A stretch of DNA of 7,248 bases from Candidatus Poseidoniaceae archaeon (GTDB taxonomy: Archaea; Thermoplasmatota; Poseidoniia; Poseidoniales; Poseidoniaceae): NCBI GenBank assembly GCA_013329865.1, contig DUJJ01000001.1:1-7248 (forward strand), given 5' to 3'. Of the stretch, positions 1 to 6,664 are shown in pieces (positions within the stretch are counted from its first letter, which is position 1; the number at the start of each line of letters is the position of its first letter). The notes beneath the pieces are model-generated. The model saw nothing but the letters and a program-made list of their open reading frames with translations. It was not told where the DNA came from and did not search any database. A program made the position numbers and the translations under genes.

Positions 1-1338
1 GACTTCCATTTTATCACCAAAATGATGTATTCTTCGCGCATGAACGCTGACTGGATTGAAAGAGAAATAGACCACATATTAATTGTTCAAGCAGATGTAA
101 CAGTGACAATCAATGAAAATGAGGTTTCTGAAATCAAATGGGTTACTCAAGATGAATTACAAAATATCCTCGCCGGCAATGTTGACCTCGGCGGTGAAAT
201 TGCACCATGGTTTAGGTGCATTGCCGAGCGTATAATGACAGATGAGTGGTGGCAAAGTGTTGGCAACAAAGATAGCATTATGCAACTAAGGGATGACCAT
301 ATTCACGATATGGGTGATGTTTCAAATATGTTATCGGGTGCAACAGGTGCAGGATTAAATACTTCAATAATGGAGGTGAAACCGTTTATTGAGCAGAGAA
401 TTTCTGACAGTCTCTGCGCCTCTAAACACTCACGCCTTTCCAGTGCAATGATGCATCTGATAGAGGGCGGTGGCAAACGGCTTAGAGCCACCCTACCATG
501 GTTGGTAGGAAAAGCAGTTGGTAATTCACATTCTGGTTTGTTAGATATTGGCGCTGCCATTGAGATTGTGCATAATTTTACCTTAGTACATGATGATATT
601 ATGGATGATGATGATACTAGACGGGGTCTAAATGCAGTTCACATAGAATACGGCTTACCGACGGCAATTAATGCTGGAGACGCCATGCTCGCCATTGCAT
701 TTGAGAGATTGGTTGGCGCAAAAGGATTGGAACACAAGGATGTCGGGGCTATGGTAAATCGCCTGGCTTGGATGGTAAGGAGAGTAAGTGAAGGTCAACA
801 ACTAGACATTGAGTTTGAAGATCGAATCGCCGTTTCTGAGAGCGATTATTTTGAGATGATTGAAGGTAAGACTGCGGTGATGTTTTTGACTTGTGCCGAG
901 GTTGGAGCACGCATGTCAGGGGCTGATGCGGCGACTATCCAATGTATGGCTGACTGGGGTCTTGCCGTTGGTCTATGTTTCCAACTAATGGATGATTTGA
1001 TTGATGTGCTATCCGATTCAGACACTTTAGGCAAACCAGCAGGGTCTGATTTAGCACAAGGTAAGCGAACTTTGATGGTGATACACGCACTTTCTCAACC
1101 AGAATCACCCGAACTTAACGATCTAAAGTCGGTCCTAGGAAAAGGCGAGTCTGCAACGCAAGCAGAAATTGACCGAGGGTTAGCAGCACTGAAGTCAATT
1201 GGCTCTGTAGACTATGCGCGCATGCGGGCTGAAGAATATCATCAAAAAGCACACTCATGCTTAGACATGCTGCCAAACAGTCCAGCGCTGTTAGCACTGC
1301 GCGAACTAACCGATTATCAGCTCAAGAGAATCAGTTAA
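1..1338 (+). CDS. idi-idsA: Fused type I isopentenyl-diphosphate isomerase (C-terminal part) and geranylgeranyl diphosphate synthase, 5' partial
   Basis: The frame is open from base 1, so the start lies outside the window; 445 codons are visible. Residues here count from the ATG at 22, which is probably internal. Residues 1-80 match the C-terminal half of Nudix IPP isomerase: E13 and E15 (WIEREIDHIL) fit the metal/catalytic glutamates, and W63 in APWF fits the active-site tryptophan. The catalytic Cys is off-window. A linker of about 35 residues leads to a complete trans-prenyltransferase (about 117-438): GGGKRLR 149-155, first Asp-rich motif DDIMD 191-195, GQQLDIEFE 258-266, KT 283-284, second Asp-rich motif DDLID 324-328 and GKRT 347-350. 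F186, five residues before the first motif, agrees with archaeal GGPP synthases. The isomerase makes DMAPP from IPP; the synthase condenses these to GGPP for archaeal ether lipids. ATG 370 could start a separate synthase, but no stop or clear ribosome site precedes it. The domain calls are firm; C20 product length is inferred. Confidence 0.9.
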   Translation, partial: DFHFITKMMYSSRMNADWIEREIDHILIVQADVTVTINENEVSEIKWVTQDELQNILAGNVDLGGEIAPWFRCIAERIMTDEWWQSVGNKDSIMQLRDDHIHDMGDVSNMLSGATGAGLNTSIMEVKPFIEQRISDSLCASKHSRLSSAMMHLIEGGGKRLRATLPWLVGKAVGNSHSGLLDIGAAIEIVHNFTLVHDDIMDDDDTRRGLNAVHIEYGLPTAINAGDAMLAIAFERLVGAKGLEHKDVGAMVNRLAWMVRRVSEGQQLDIEFEDRIAVSESDYFEMIEGKTAVMFLTCAEVGARMSGADAATIQCMADWGLAVGLCFQLMDDLIDVLSDSDTLGKPAGSDLAQGKRTLMVIHALSQPESPELNDLKSVLGKGESATQAEIDRGLAALKSIGSVDYARMRAEEYHQKAHSCLDMLPNSPALLALRELTDYQLKRIS

Positions 1339-1795
1339 ACAATTCTATAGAGTCGCCGACTCTAATACTACCTTCCTTGCTAACTTTGGCATACCATCTG
1401 GTGAAGTAGGGTCGTTTTTTGTGAGAAATTGCATTAAATTGTCCGCCAGTAAATGATTGCTTGATGGTTTTACAAGGTGGTGCATCCTGAGTTATTACCA
1501 ACTCAACATTGGGAAATATCAGTCTTACACCAGGTCTAATATCACCAACAGGAATTCCAGTAATTAGGATGTTTTCCCCAGTTGAACCAGGTGATATCGG
1601 GTGGCCATTATTAACTAATTCATCGATAATCTCTTCCTGAAAAATGCACACAGCCTTGTTGATGCCACCATGGTGCTTTAGGTCATTTTGCTGGTCGCCA
1701 GTGCATCCATTGGTTGTTACTTCCAATAGTCCAGTTGTTAGTTTTGGAACACCGCCTTTAGAGGTGTGCAGTCCAACTACTTTACCAATGGACAT
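1331..1795 (-). CDS. MOSC-domain protein, single small domain
   Basis: This 154-residue protein is essentially one MOSC (molybdenum cofactor sulfurase C-terminal) domain of the small, stand-alone YiiM-like kind. Visible family signatures are G33-D34 followed by a KHHGG block at 40-44, STGEN at 71-75, the conserved cysteine C108 in APPCKT (the proposed sulfur-carrying or Moco-interacting residue), and the closing RVGDSIEL strand near 145-152. Family members bind molybdenum cofactor or handle sulfur; the substrate cannot be read from sequence. The ATG lies 2 bases after the EF-2 stop with no obvious Shine-Dalgarno site, so it is probably co-transcribed and translationally coupled to EF-2. Its TGA stop (1331-1333) sits inside the last codons of the convergent isomerase/prenyltransferase gene. 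A role in translation (for example RNA thiolation) would be speculation based only on position. Confidence 0.85.
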   Translation of the reverse strand: MSIGKVVGLHTSKGGVPKLTTGLLEVTTNGCTGDQQNDLKHHGGINKAVCIFQEEIIDELVNNGHPISPGSTGENILITGIPVGDIRPGVRLIFPNVELVITQDAPPCKTIKQSFTGGQFNAISHKKRPYFTRWYAKVSKEGSIRVGDSIELFN

Positions 1796-1797
1796 GT

Positions 1798-4005
1798 TTA
1801 GTCTGAGTAGTATGATTCAGGGTTAGGGTCAGGTTTTAGACCCTTTCTAGTTCTTATTTCACCCACGACTTTGTCGAATAATTGTGGAGGTAATGGTTCA
1901 AACCCTAGGTTTTCGGTGTTCCATACCGCTCTACCCTGAGATGCTGCTCTAATATCGTTTGAGAAGCCAAAGGTTTCGGCAATTGGGATAATTCCAACAA
2001 CTGTGGTGACATCTCCATCTGATGGCATGTCTTCGATGATTCCTCTTCGGTTGGTAACTTCTCTGGTAACTTGACCTAACCAATCGTTGGGCACGGAAAC
2101 GAAGGCCTTCTGCATCGGTTCTTGGATAATTGTTCTTGCTCGCATCATCGCACCTTTGATACCATTTCTTACTGCAGGTATGGTTTGTGCAGGTCCTCGG
2201 TGTATTGCATCTTCGTGTAGTTTAGCATCGACTAATCTAACGAACATTCCTTGAACTGGTTCATCGGCAATCGGACCCTTGACGCACACTTCATTGAAAG
2301 CTTCAATTATCAATTCACGTGTTTCGTGGAGATTTTGGATACCTTTGGTATCATTGACTAGGACATTTGTCCCTTTGATAGCGTAAATCTTTCTCATCAA
2401 ATCCTTGTCCATACCGTGCTCTCCGAACTTGTTGCCAATTTCCTTAGCTTCTTTGGATCGAACAGGTCCATCACCAAGCTCTCCAGACTTTAATGCGTCA
2501 ATTACCTCGCCTGATAATTGCTCAACTTCAAAATAGAATCTATTGTGCCTGTTAGGCGACTTACCTTCAAATGGTCTCCCGTGATTATTGCCTTCAACAC
2601 CTTCACGGTAAACAACGATTGGTGGGCTTACCTTGACTTTGATATTCTGCTCCTCTTCAATTCGATAAACAGTGATTTCAAGATGTAATTCTCCCATTCC
2701 AGCGAGCAGAGCTTCACCAGTTTCTTGGTTTGTTGTTACCTGTAATGAAGCGTCAGATTTTGCTAAGGCTCGCAGTGCGTCGATAAATTTGGGTAGATCT
2801 TTCATGCTTTTTGGCTCAACTGCTACAGTGACCACGGGCTCAGAATAGTGTCTGATGGCTTCGAATGGAGTGAATTCTTTGTCTTTGGATAGGGTGACAC
2901 CTGCCGCGGCAGACCTTATTCCCGTTAGTGCAGCAATATTGCCTGCGACAACTTTTGGCACCGTGATTCGATCACCGCCAACCATCATACTGACCTGCTG
3001 AACACGTTCTGGTTTTGCCGCGCCAATGGCATAAACCGATTCACCTTGGCTTACGGCACCAGAGTATATTCTACCAACAGCAACCTCACCGGCGTGTGGA
3101 TCCATCCAAATCTTAGTTATCATCATAGCAAGTTCTGCTTCAGGGTCACAACCCATCATTGACTTTCCAATGGCCGAGTCAAGATCACCTGTCCAGATGT
3201 TTGGAATACGATACGGCTGGGCTTCAACGGGGCTTGGCAACTTGGAGACTGACATGTCTAGTAGGACTTCGTGAACTGGGGCTTTTTGCGCGAGTTCCTT
3301 TTGTTGTTCTTTGTTACAATATTCGAATATATCCTTGAATGAGATTCCGGATTTTTGCATGTAAGGGACAGTTATCCCCCAGTTGTGATAGGCCGAACCG
3401 AATGCTACAGTTCCATCCCCAACGCTAACCTGCCAGCTCTTTTTGAATTCCTCAGGAGCAAACTGCCTGATTAATTTGTTTACCTTAGTGATAGTGCCTT
3501 TGAATCTCTCCATCATGTCTTCTGGAGTTACTTGCAATTCGTTGATTAATCGGTCGACTTTATTGATGAATAGAACCGGCTTTACTTTTTCTTTCAATGC
3601 CTGCCTAACAACAGTTTCAGTTTGCGGCATTGGCCCCTCTACTGCGCAGGCTAGAATGAAACATCCGTCTACCGCGCGCATTGCCCTGGTAACGTCACCA
3701 CCGAAGTCAACGTGACCAGGTGTATCGATTAGATTGATTAGGTAATCAGTTCCGTCGACTTGGTGAACCATTGACGCAGATGCGGCGTTGATGGTAATAC
3801 CACGAGCAGACTCTTGCTCGTCGAAATCAAGGACACGTGCTGCACCGGCTAAATCGCTGGACATCATTCCAGCGCCGGCAATCAGGTTATCAGATAATGT
3901 TGTCTTTCCGTGATCAATGTGTGCAGCAATGCACAGGTTGCGAATCTGTGGTAGCAAATTCATTACTTCAGTTGCTTTTTTGATGTTATCTTCTTTTCGG
4001 CCCAT
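1798..4005 (-). CDS. fusA: Translation elongation factor 2 (aEF-2)
   Basis: This is the 735-residue GTPase that drives tRNA-mRNA translocation on the ribosome. The G domain shows the P-loop AHIDHGKT at 28-35, switch I RGITI at 68-72, DTPGH at 94-98 and NKVD at 148-151. The later domains end in the archaeal-style RTRKGLKP tail. Domain IV carries HEDAIHRG with H602 at the diphthamide position, so the factor is expected to be diphthamide-modified and ADP-ribosylatable, as in other archaea and eukaryotes. Start choice: an in-frame TTG at 4026 would add 7 residues, but the ATG at 4005 has GGTGA four bases upstream and gives the usual archaeal MGR-type N-terminus and length. It follows uS7 by 143 bp, so it may have its own promoter as well as read-through from the ribosomal genes. 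No EF-1A gene follows; a MOSC gene does. Confidence 0.97.
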   Translation of the reverse strand: MGRKEDNIKKATEVMNLLPQIRNLCIAAHIDHGKTTLSDNLIAGAGMMSSDLAGAARVLDFDEQESARGITINAASASMVHQVDGTDYLINLIDTPGHVDFGGDVTRAMRAVDGCFILACAVEGPMPQTETVVRQALKEKVKPVLFINKVDRLINELQVTPEDMMERFKGTITKVNKLIRQFAPEEFKKSWQVSVGDGTVAFGSAYHNWGITVPYMQKSGISFKDIFEYCNKEQQKELAQKAPVHEVLLDMSVSKLPSPVEAQPYRIPNIWTGDLDSAIGKSMMGCDPEAELAMMITKIWMDPHAGEVAVGRIYSGAVSQGESVYAIGAAKPERVQQVSMMVGGDRITVPKVVAGNIAALTGIRSAAAGVTLSKDKEFTPFEAIRHYSEPVVTVAVEPKSMKDLPKFIDALRALAKSDASLQVTTNQETGEALLAGMGELHLEITVYRIEEEQNIKVKVSPPIVVYREGVEGNNHGRPFEGKSPNRHNRFYFEVEQLSGEVIDALKSGELGDGPVRSKEAKEIGNKFGEHGMDKDLMRKIYAIKGTNVLVNDTKGIQNLHETRELIIEAFNEVCVKGPIADEPVQGMFVRLVDAKLHEDAIHRGPAQTIPAVRNGIKGAMMRARTIIQEPMQKAFVSVPNDWLGQVTREVTNRRGIIEDMPSDGDVTTVVGIIPIAETFGFSNDIRAASQGRAVWNTENLGFEPLPPQLFDKVVGEIRTRKGLKPDPNPESYYSD

Positions 4006-4009
4006 GTGT

Positions 4010-4014
4010 TCACC
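4010..4014 (-). promoter_or_regulatory. Ribosome binding site of EF-2
   Basis: GGTGA on the minus strand, four bases before the ATG at 4005, matches part of the archaeal anti-Shine-Dalgarno complement GGAGGTGAT. It decides the EF-2 start in favour of the ATG over the upstream TTG at 4026. Confidence 0.6.
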
Positions 4015-4046
4015 ACTTCTCGACAAATTTAGCCAGCAAAGAGGGG

Positions 4047-4055
4047 TTCTTAAGC
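4047..4055 (-). promoter_or_regulatory. Possible TATA-like element before EF-2
   Basis: The minus strand reads GCTTAAGAA about 42-50 bases before the EF-2 ATG, inside the 143-bp gap after uS7. The distance resembles that of the TTAAATA box before uS12 (43-49 bases), which is the main reason for calling it. The motif is weak. Another AT-rich stretch, around 4090-4115, could serve instead. The gap shows no run of T on the minus strand, so there is no visible terminator between uS7 and EF-2. Confidence 0.25.
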
Positions 4056-4148
4056 AACTCGCATGTAAGTAACATACTGCGCCTATCTGTGGCTACTTGA
4101 TATGATATTCTCTAAGATATCGCTGAGCCCTAATGAATCGTATTTGAA

Positions 4149-4778
4149 TCATCGAGCAGAGGCAGCAATTCTCTCAAGTTCTTCTTTCTTTGATACAGCA
4201 AAAGATGTTACATCGCCCGATGCGGCTTTGGTTAACTCGTTAGTTATGCAACTAGTTAGCGTCCGCTTGGATTTGTGGGTACCTTGCTGGGCACCTTTGG
4301 CTAAATTTCTAAGTGCGACATCTAACCTTCTGGATGGGGATGAGTCAACAGCCTTGGGCTGAGAAACGGCACCAAACTTGATTCTAGTGATTTCTTCCAT
4401 GGGTGCGCCGTTGCATATTGCATCGACAAATGTTTGAAGTGGATTTTCGCCGGATTTCTCCGCAATGATATCAAGTGCAGTCTCGAACGCTTTCATTGCG
4501 CCCTGCTTTTTTCCTGTGTAAGGTCCGGTTCTCATCAATTTGTTGATGTAACGCTCGACTACTGATAATTTTGCTTTGCCAAACCAAGCATTCGCATGAC
4601 GACCACCGGTGTGAGGAACCCCTACAGTTGTGAGATTGATATATGGTGCTAGGCCAGGGTCTTTACAAGTAACTTGGGAAGCATCCCACTTGCCAAATAC
4701 TAGGGTTCCAATGCCGGCGATGGGCTTTACTTCATCCTCTACTTGGTTAGATTCCTGTTCCATCTCTGTCTCTGACAT
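4149..4778 (-). CDS. rps7: Small ribosomal subunit protein uS7
   Basis: This 209-residue protein is the archaeal form of uS7, a primary 16S rRNA-binding protein that nucleates the 30S head and lies near the exit site. A short acidic N-terminal extension (residues 1-18, rich in E, D and Q) precedes the conserved core. Core landmarks include VVERYINKLMR at 73-83, GKKQGAMKAF at 89-98, ENPLQTFVDAI at 111-121, EEITRIKFG at 128-136, PKAVDSSPSRRLDVALRN at 141-158, and the C-terminal SKKEELERIAASAR. Length is normal for archaea. It starts 9 bases after the uS12 stop. GAGGTG at 4784-4789 overlaps that stop (TGAGGTG) and sits five bases before the ATG, indicating coupled translation with uS12. Confidence 0.97.
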   Translation of the reverse strand: MSETEMEQESNQVEDEVKPIAGIGTLVFGKWDASQVTCKDPGLAPYINLTTVGVPHTGGRHANAWFGKAKLSVVERYINKLMRTGPYTGKKQGAMKAFETALDIIAEKSGENPLQTFVDAICNGAPMEEITRIKFGAVSQPKAVDSSPSRRLDVALRNLAKGAQQGTHKSKRTLTSCITNELTKAASGDVTSFAVSKKEELERIAASAR

Positions 4779-4787
4779 GATTCCACC

Positions 4788-5216
4788 TCATCTAACTGGC
4801 TTTTCCTTGCGGCCTCGGACCATTTCATCAAGAGATACGCCATTGACTTGAATTACTTTGTATCGAACCCCGGGAATGTCACCATATGAACGGCCCATAC
4901 GGCCACCGATACCCTCAACCATTACTTCGTCGTGTTCATCGATGAAGTTGATTGCTCCGTCTCCGGGGGCGAATGCAGTGAGTTTGTTGCCGTTTTTGAT
5001 CAAAGAAATTTTTACCGCTTTGCGGATACCGGAATTGGGTTGTTTGGCTTCGATTCCGACTTTTTCAACTACGATACCCTTGGCTTGGGTTGACCCTGCT
5101 AGCGGGTCGTGCTTTGCTCTAGATTTTAGCATACGCTTCTTGTATCGACGATCTGACCAGCGGAATTTTTGGCGGTCTTTTGCCATCTTTGCACCTGCGA
5201 ATAACCCTCTACCCAT
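4788..5216 (-). CDS. rps12: Small ribosomal subunit protein uS12
   Basis: This 142-residue protein is the decoding-centre protein uS12, which contacts h44 and h27 of 16S rRNA and affects translational fidelity. Landmarks are [10 protein letters not shown] at the N-terminus, [12 protein letters not shown] at 17-28, [20 protein letters not shown] at 46-65 (containing the universal PNS loop), [15 protein letters not shown] at 84-98, [10 protein letters not shown] at 112-121 and the terminal GRKEKPVR. An in-frame TTG at 5267 would add 17 residues, but the ATG at 5216 matches the archaeal family start and has GAGGTG six bases upstream. It is the first gene of the minus-strand translation operon seen here (uS12, uS7, EF-2, MOSC). 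The L30e/NusA genes often found upstream in archaea are absent; a divergent ubiD occupies that side. Confidence 0.97.
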   Translation of the reverse strand: MGRGLFAGAKMAKDRQKFRWSDRRYKKRMLKSRAKHDPLAGSTQAKGIVVEKVGIEAKQPNSGIRKAVKISLIKNGNKLTAFAPGDGAINFIDEHDEVMVEGIGGRMGRSYGDIPGVRYKVIQVNGVSLDEMVRGRKEKPVR

Positions 5217-5222
5217 GTGATA

Positions 5223-5228
5223 CACCTC
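5223..5228 (-). promoter_or_regulatory. Ribosome binding site of uS12
   Basis: GAGGTG on the minus strand, six bases before the ATG at 5216, matches the archaeal Shine-Dalgarno core and fixes the shorter 142-residue start over the in-frame TTG at 5267. Confidence 0.75.
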
Positions 5229-5258
5229 ATTGAAGCACTTCGCCGACTTGAAGCCCCT

Positions 5259-5265
5259 ATTTAAC
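5259..5265 (-). promoter_or_regulatory. Candidate TATA box of the uS12-uS7-EF-2 operon
   Basis: The minus strand reads TTAAATA, followed by GGGG, 43-49 bases before the uS12 ATG. With the usual archaeal distance of about 25 bases from TATA box to transcription start, this gives a short leader of roughly 20 bases that still contains the GAGGTG site. A second AT-rich word, TTTAAGG, lies about 10 bases further upstream and could contribute. No transcript data are available. Confidence 0.4.
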
Positions 5266-5320
5266 AACGACCCTTAAACCGAGAGAAAGTAGACTACTGA
5301 ATTAATGAAACTAGGTTAAT

Positions 5321-5353
5321 TTTGCAAGCAAATTAGTTCCATTTGATATCAAA
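5321..5353. promoter_or_regulatory. Two TTTG-N4-CAAA dyads 21 bp apart, candidate operator
   Basis: TTTGCAAGCAAA (5321-5332) and TTTGATATCAAA (5342-5353) are inverted repeats with identical half-sites, TTTG and CAAA, and four-base centres. The second is a full 12-bp palindrome. Their start points are 21 bp apart, which is two helical turns, so two dimers of one regulator would sit on the same DNA face. They lie 31-63 bases before the ubiD ATG and 56-94 bases behind the uS12 TATA-like box. Either or both divergent units could be controlled. This is a sequence pattern only; no regulator gene is in the window. Confidence 0.4.
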
Positions 5354-5354
5354 G

Positions 5355-5360
5355 ATTAAG
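5355..5360 (+). promoter_or_regulatory. Possible TATA-like element of ubiD
   Basis: ATTAAG lies 24-29 bases before the ubiD ATG at 5384, the spacing expected for a leaderless archaeal transcript, and the gene lacks a good Shine-Dalgarno site. It directly abuts the second TTTG-N4-CAAA dyad. The palindrome centre (GATATC) could itself be the TATA element, so this assignment is tentative. Confidence 0.25.
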
Positions 5361-5383
5361 CCATCGACTCAAGTGGGTTGGAT

Positions 5384-6655
5384 ATGGCCTTTAGAGACCA
5401 TCTAGGTGCTGCTGAAATAGTATCTGACCCGGTTAGTATTATCCACGGTATGTGGGAATACTCACGCCAGAAGAACCACCCGCTATTGGTCTTCGATAAT
5501 ATCTCTGAGACACCAGGTCATCGAGCAGCAGTAAATTTACTCACCAGAGAACGCTTGTGTGCAGCAATTGGCATCACGCCCGAGGAGTATATCGACACTC
5601 TTGCTTGGGCGATGGATAATCCATCAAAACCACAGGTTATACCAAATGATGAAGCCGAATGTTTCGAAAATACCCAAGATGAAGTGAACTTAGAAGCCAT
5701 ACCAATCCCCCATCATTGGCCACAGGACCGTGGAAGATACTCGTCGGCTAGTGTCATTATAGCCCAATACGACGGGATTAGAAACATGTCATTTCACCGT
5801 CAATTCCTGCGTGATAGCAATCACACCGTTGTTCGCTTGGTGCCTCGACATTTGCGTACTATGATGACCACAGCGAGAGATAATGGTGAGGCTGTTGACA
5901 TTGCCGTGGTGAATGCGCCAGATCCTGTGGTCTTACTTGCCGCAGCAATGTCCTTCAACGACAACATCGATGAATTATCGATAGCTGCGGCCCTACATGA
6001 AAGACTCTACGACAAGCCACTCCGTCTCACAACAATGCCGAATGGTGTCGAGGTACCTGCCTCAGCAGAATATGTTTTTTGGGGCAGAATAACCCTCGAA
6101 AATGATGATGAGGGCCCTTATGTTGATATCACCGGAACGCTGGATGATGTTCGGCAGGAGCCAGTGATTGAATTCGATGGTTTAATTCATCGTGACAATG
6201 CAATTTTCCACGCCTTGATTCCCGGTGAGGCCGAACACAAGACTTTGATGGGATTACCCCGCTCACCAACGATCAAGGACGCAGTGTCGAAAGTCTGTGA
6301 GTGCCTTGACGTGCATATGACAGAGGGAGGCTGTGGCTGGCTTGCAGCAGTCGTAAAAATTCGCAAAAAACACGCCGACGACGGCCGGAAAGCGATACAG
6401 GCTGCCCTTGCTGGACATAAGAGTATGAAGATGGTAACAATCGTCGATGAAGACATAGACATCGCTGACCCAGTAAGAGTTGAATGGGCAATGGTGACAA
6501 GGTGGCAACCAGATAAAGATACAATAATTCTATCCAATCAAAAAGGTAGTTCACTTGATCCATCTCGCAATCCAGACGGGACAACAGCCAAAGTTGGATT
6601 CGATGCAACAATAGCATTTGATGCAGATAAGTCAGGTTTTATGTCGGTTCAGTGA
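5384..6655 (+). CDS. ubiD: UbiD-family prenylated-FMN decarboxylase, possibly trans-anhydromevalonate 5-phosphate decarboxylase
   Basis: This 423-residue protein has the UbiD fold and an intact active site by comparison with the fungal homologue Fdc1. N134, H156 and E229 (in VPASAE) fit the metal/prFMN-phosphate ligands. R139, E243 and D248 (in EGPYVD) fit the catalytic Arg-Glu-acid set. The cofactor, prenylated FMN, needs a UbiX partner that is not in this window. Length is nearer to compact archaeal members than to E. coli UbiD (497). In archaea a UbiD homologue decarboxylates trans-anhydromevalonate 5-phosphate to isopentenyl phosphate; that role is inferred from archaeal type and nearby isoprenoid genes, and an aromatic-acid decarboxylase remains possible. 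An in-frame TTG at 5378 would add two residues. Neither start has a strong Shine-Dalgarno site, so the ATG of a leaderless message is preferred. It is divergent from uS12 and directly precedes the TPR-like gene. Confidence 0.9.
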   Translation: MAFRDHLGAAEIVSDPVSIIHGMWEYSRQKNHPLLVFDNISETPGHRAAVNLLTRERLCAAIGITPEEYIDTLAWAMDNPSKPQVIPNDEAECFENTQDEVNLEAIPIPHHWPQDRGRYSSASVIIAQYDGIRNMSFHRQFLRDSNHTVVRLVPRHLRTMMTTARDNGEAVDIAVVNAPDPVVLLAAAMSFNDNIDELSIAAALHERLYDKPLRLTTMPNGVEVPASAEYVFWGRITLENDDEGPYVDITGTLDDVRQEPVIEFDGLIHRDNAIFHALIPGEAEHKTLMGLPRSPTIKDAVSKVCECLDVHMTEGGCGWLAAVVKIRKKHADDGRKAIQAALAGHKSMKMVTIVDEDIDIADPVRVEWAMVTRWQPDKDTIILSNQKGSSLDPSRNPDGTTAKVGFDATIAFDADKSGFMSVQ

Positions 6656-6659
6656 GGTG
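6654..6659 (+). promoter_or_regulatory. Ribosome binding site of the TTG-initiated downstream gene
   Basis: GAGGTG overlaps the ubiD stop codon (TGAGGTG) and lies five bases before a TTG at 6665. The same TGAGGTG stop/Shine-Dalgarno overlap occurs at the uS12-uS7 junction. It is the main evidence for the unusual start of the next gene. Confidence 0.65.
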
Positions 6660-6664
6660 TTTAT

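Noticed and set aside
594..620. GAT-rich run resembling a short trinucleotide repeat
   Set aside because: It encodes the Asp-rich catalytic motif of the prenyltransferase (DDIMD and the following Asp residues), so protein function explains it.
4093..4123. GATAT/ATATC inverted repeat between uS7 and EF-2 considered as a terminator hairpin
   Set aside because: The arms are only about five A/T-rich pairs and no T-run follows on the minus strand, so it does not look like a terminator.
4102..4362. An 86-codon plus-strand frame across the 3' end of uS7 and the gap before EF-2
   Set aside because: Most of it is antisense to conserved uS7 coding sequence, and the predicted protein resembles no family.
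4858..5220. A 120-codon plus-strand frame opposite uS12
   Set aside because: It lies entirely antisense to uS12, whose sequence is universally conserved, so the open frame is a by-product of codon use.
6187..6617. Three overlapping minus-strand frames (81-116 codons) opposite the 3' part of ubiD
   Set aside because: They are mutually overlapping antisense frames with Cys/Leu/Ser-rich low-information translations. The plus-strand UbiD motifs explain the region.
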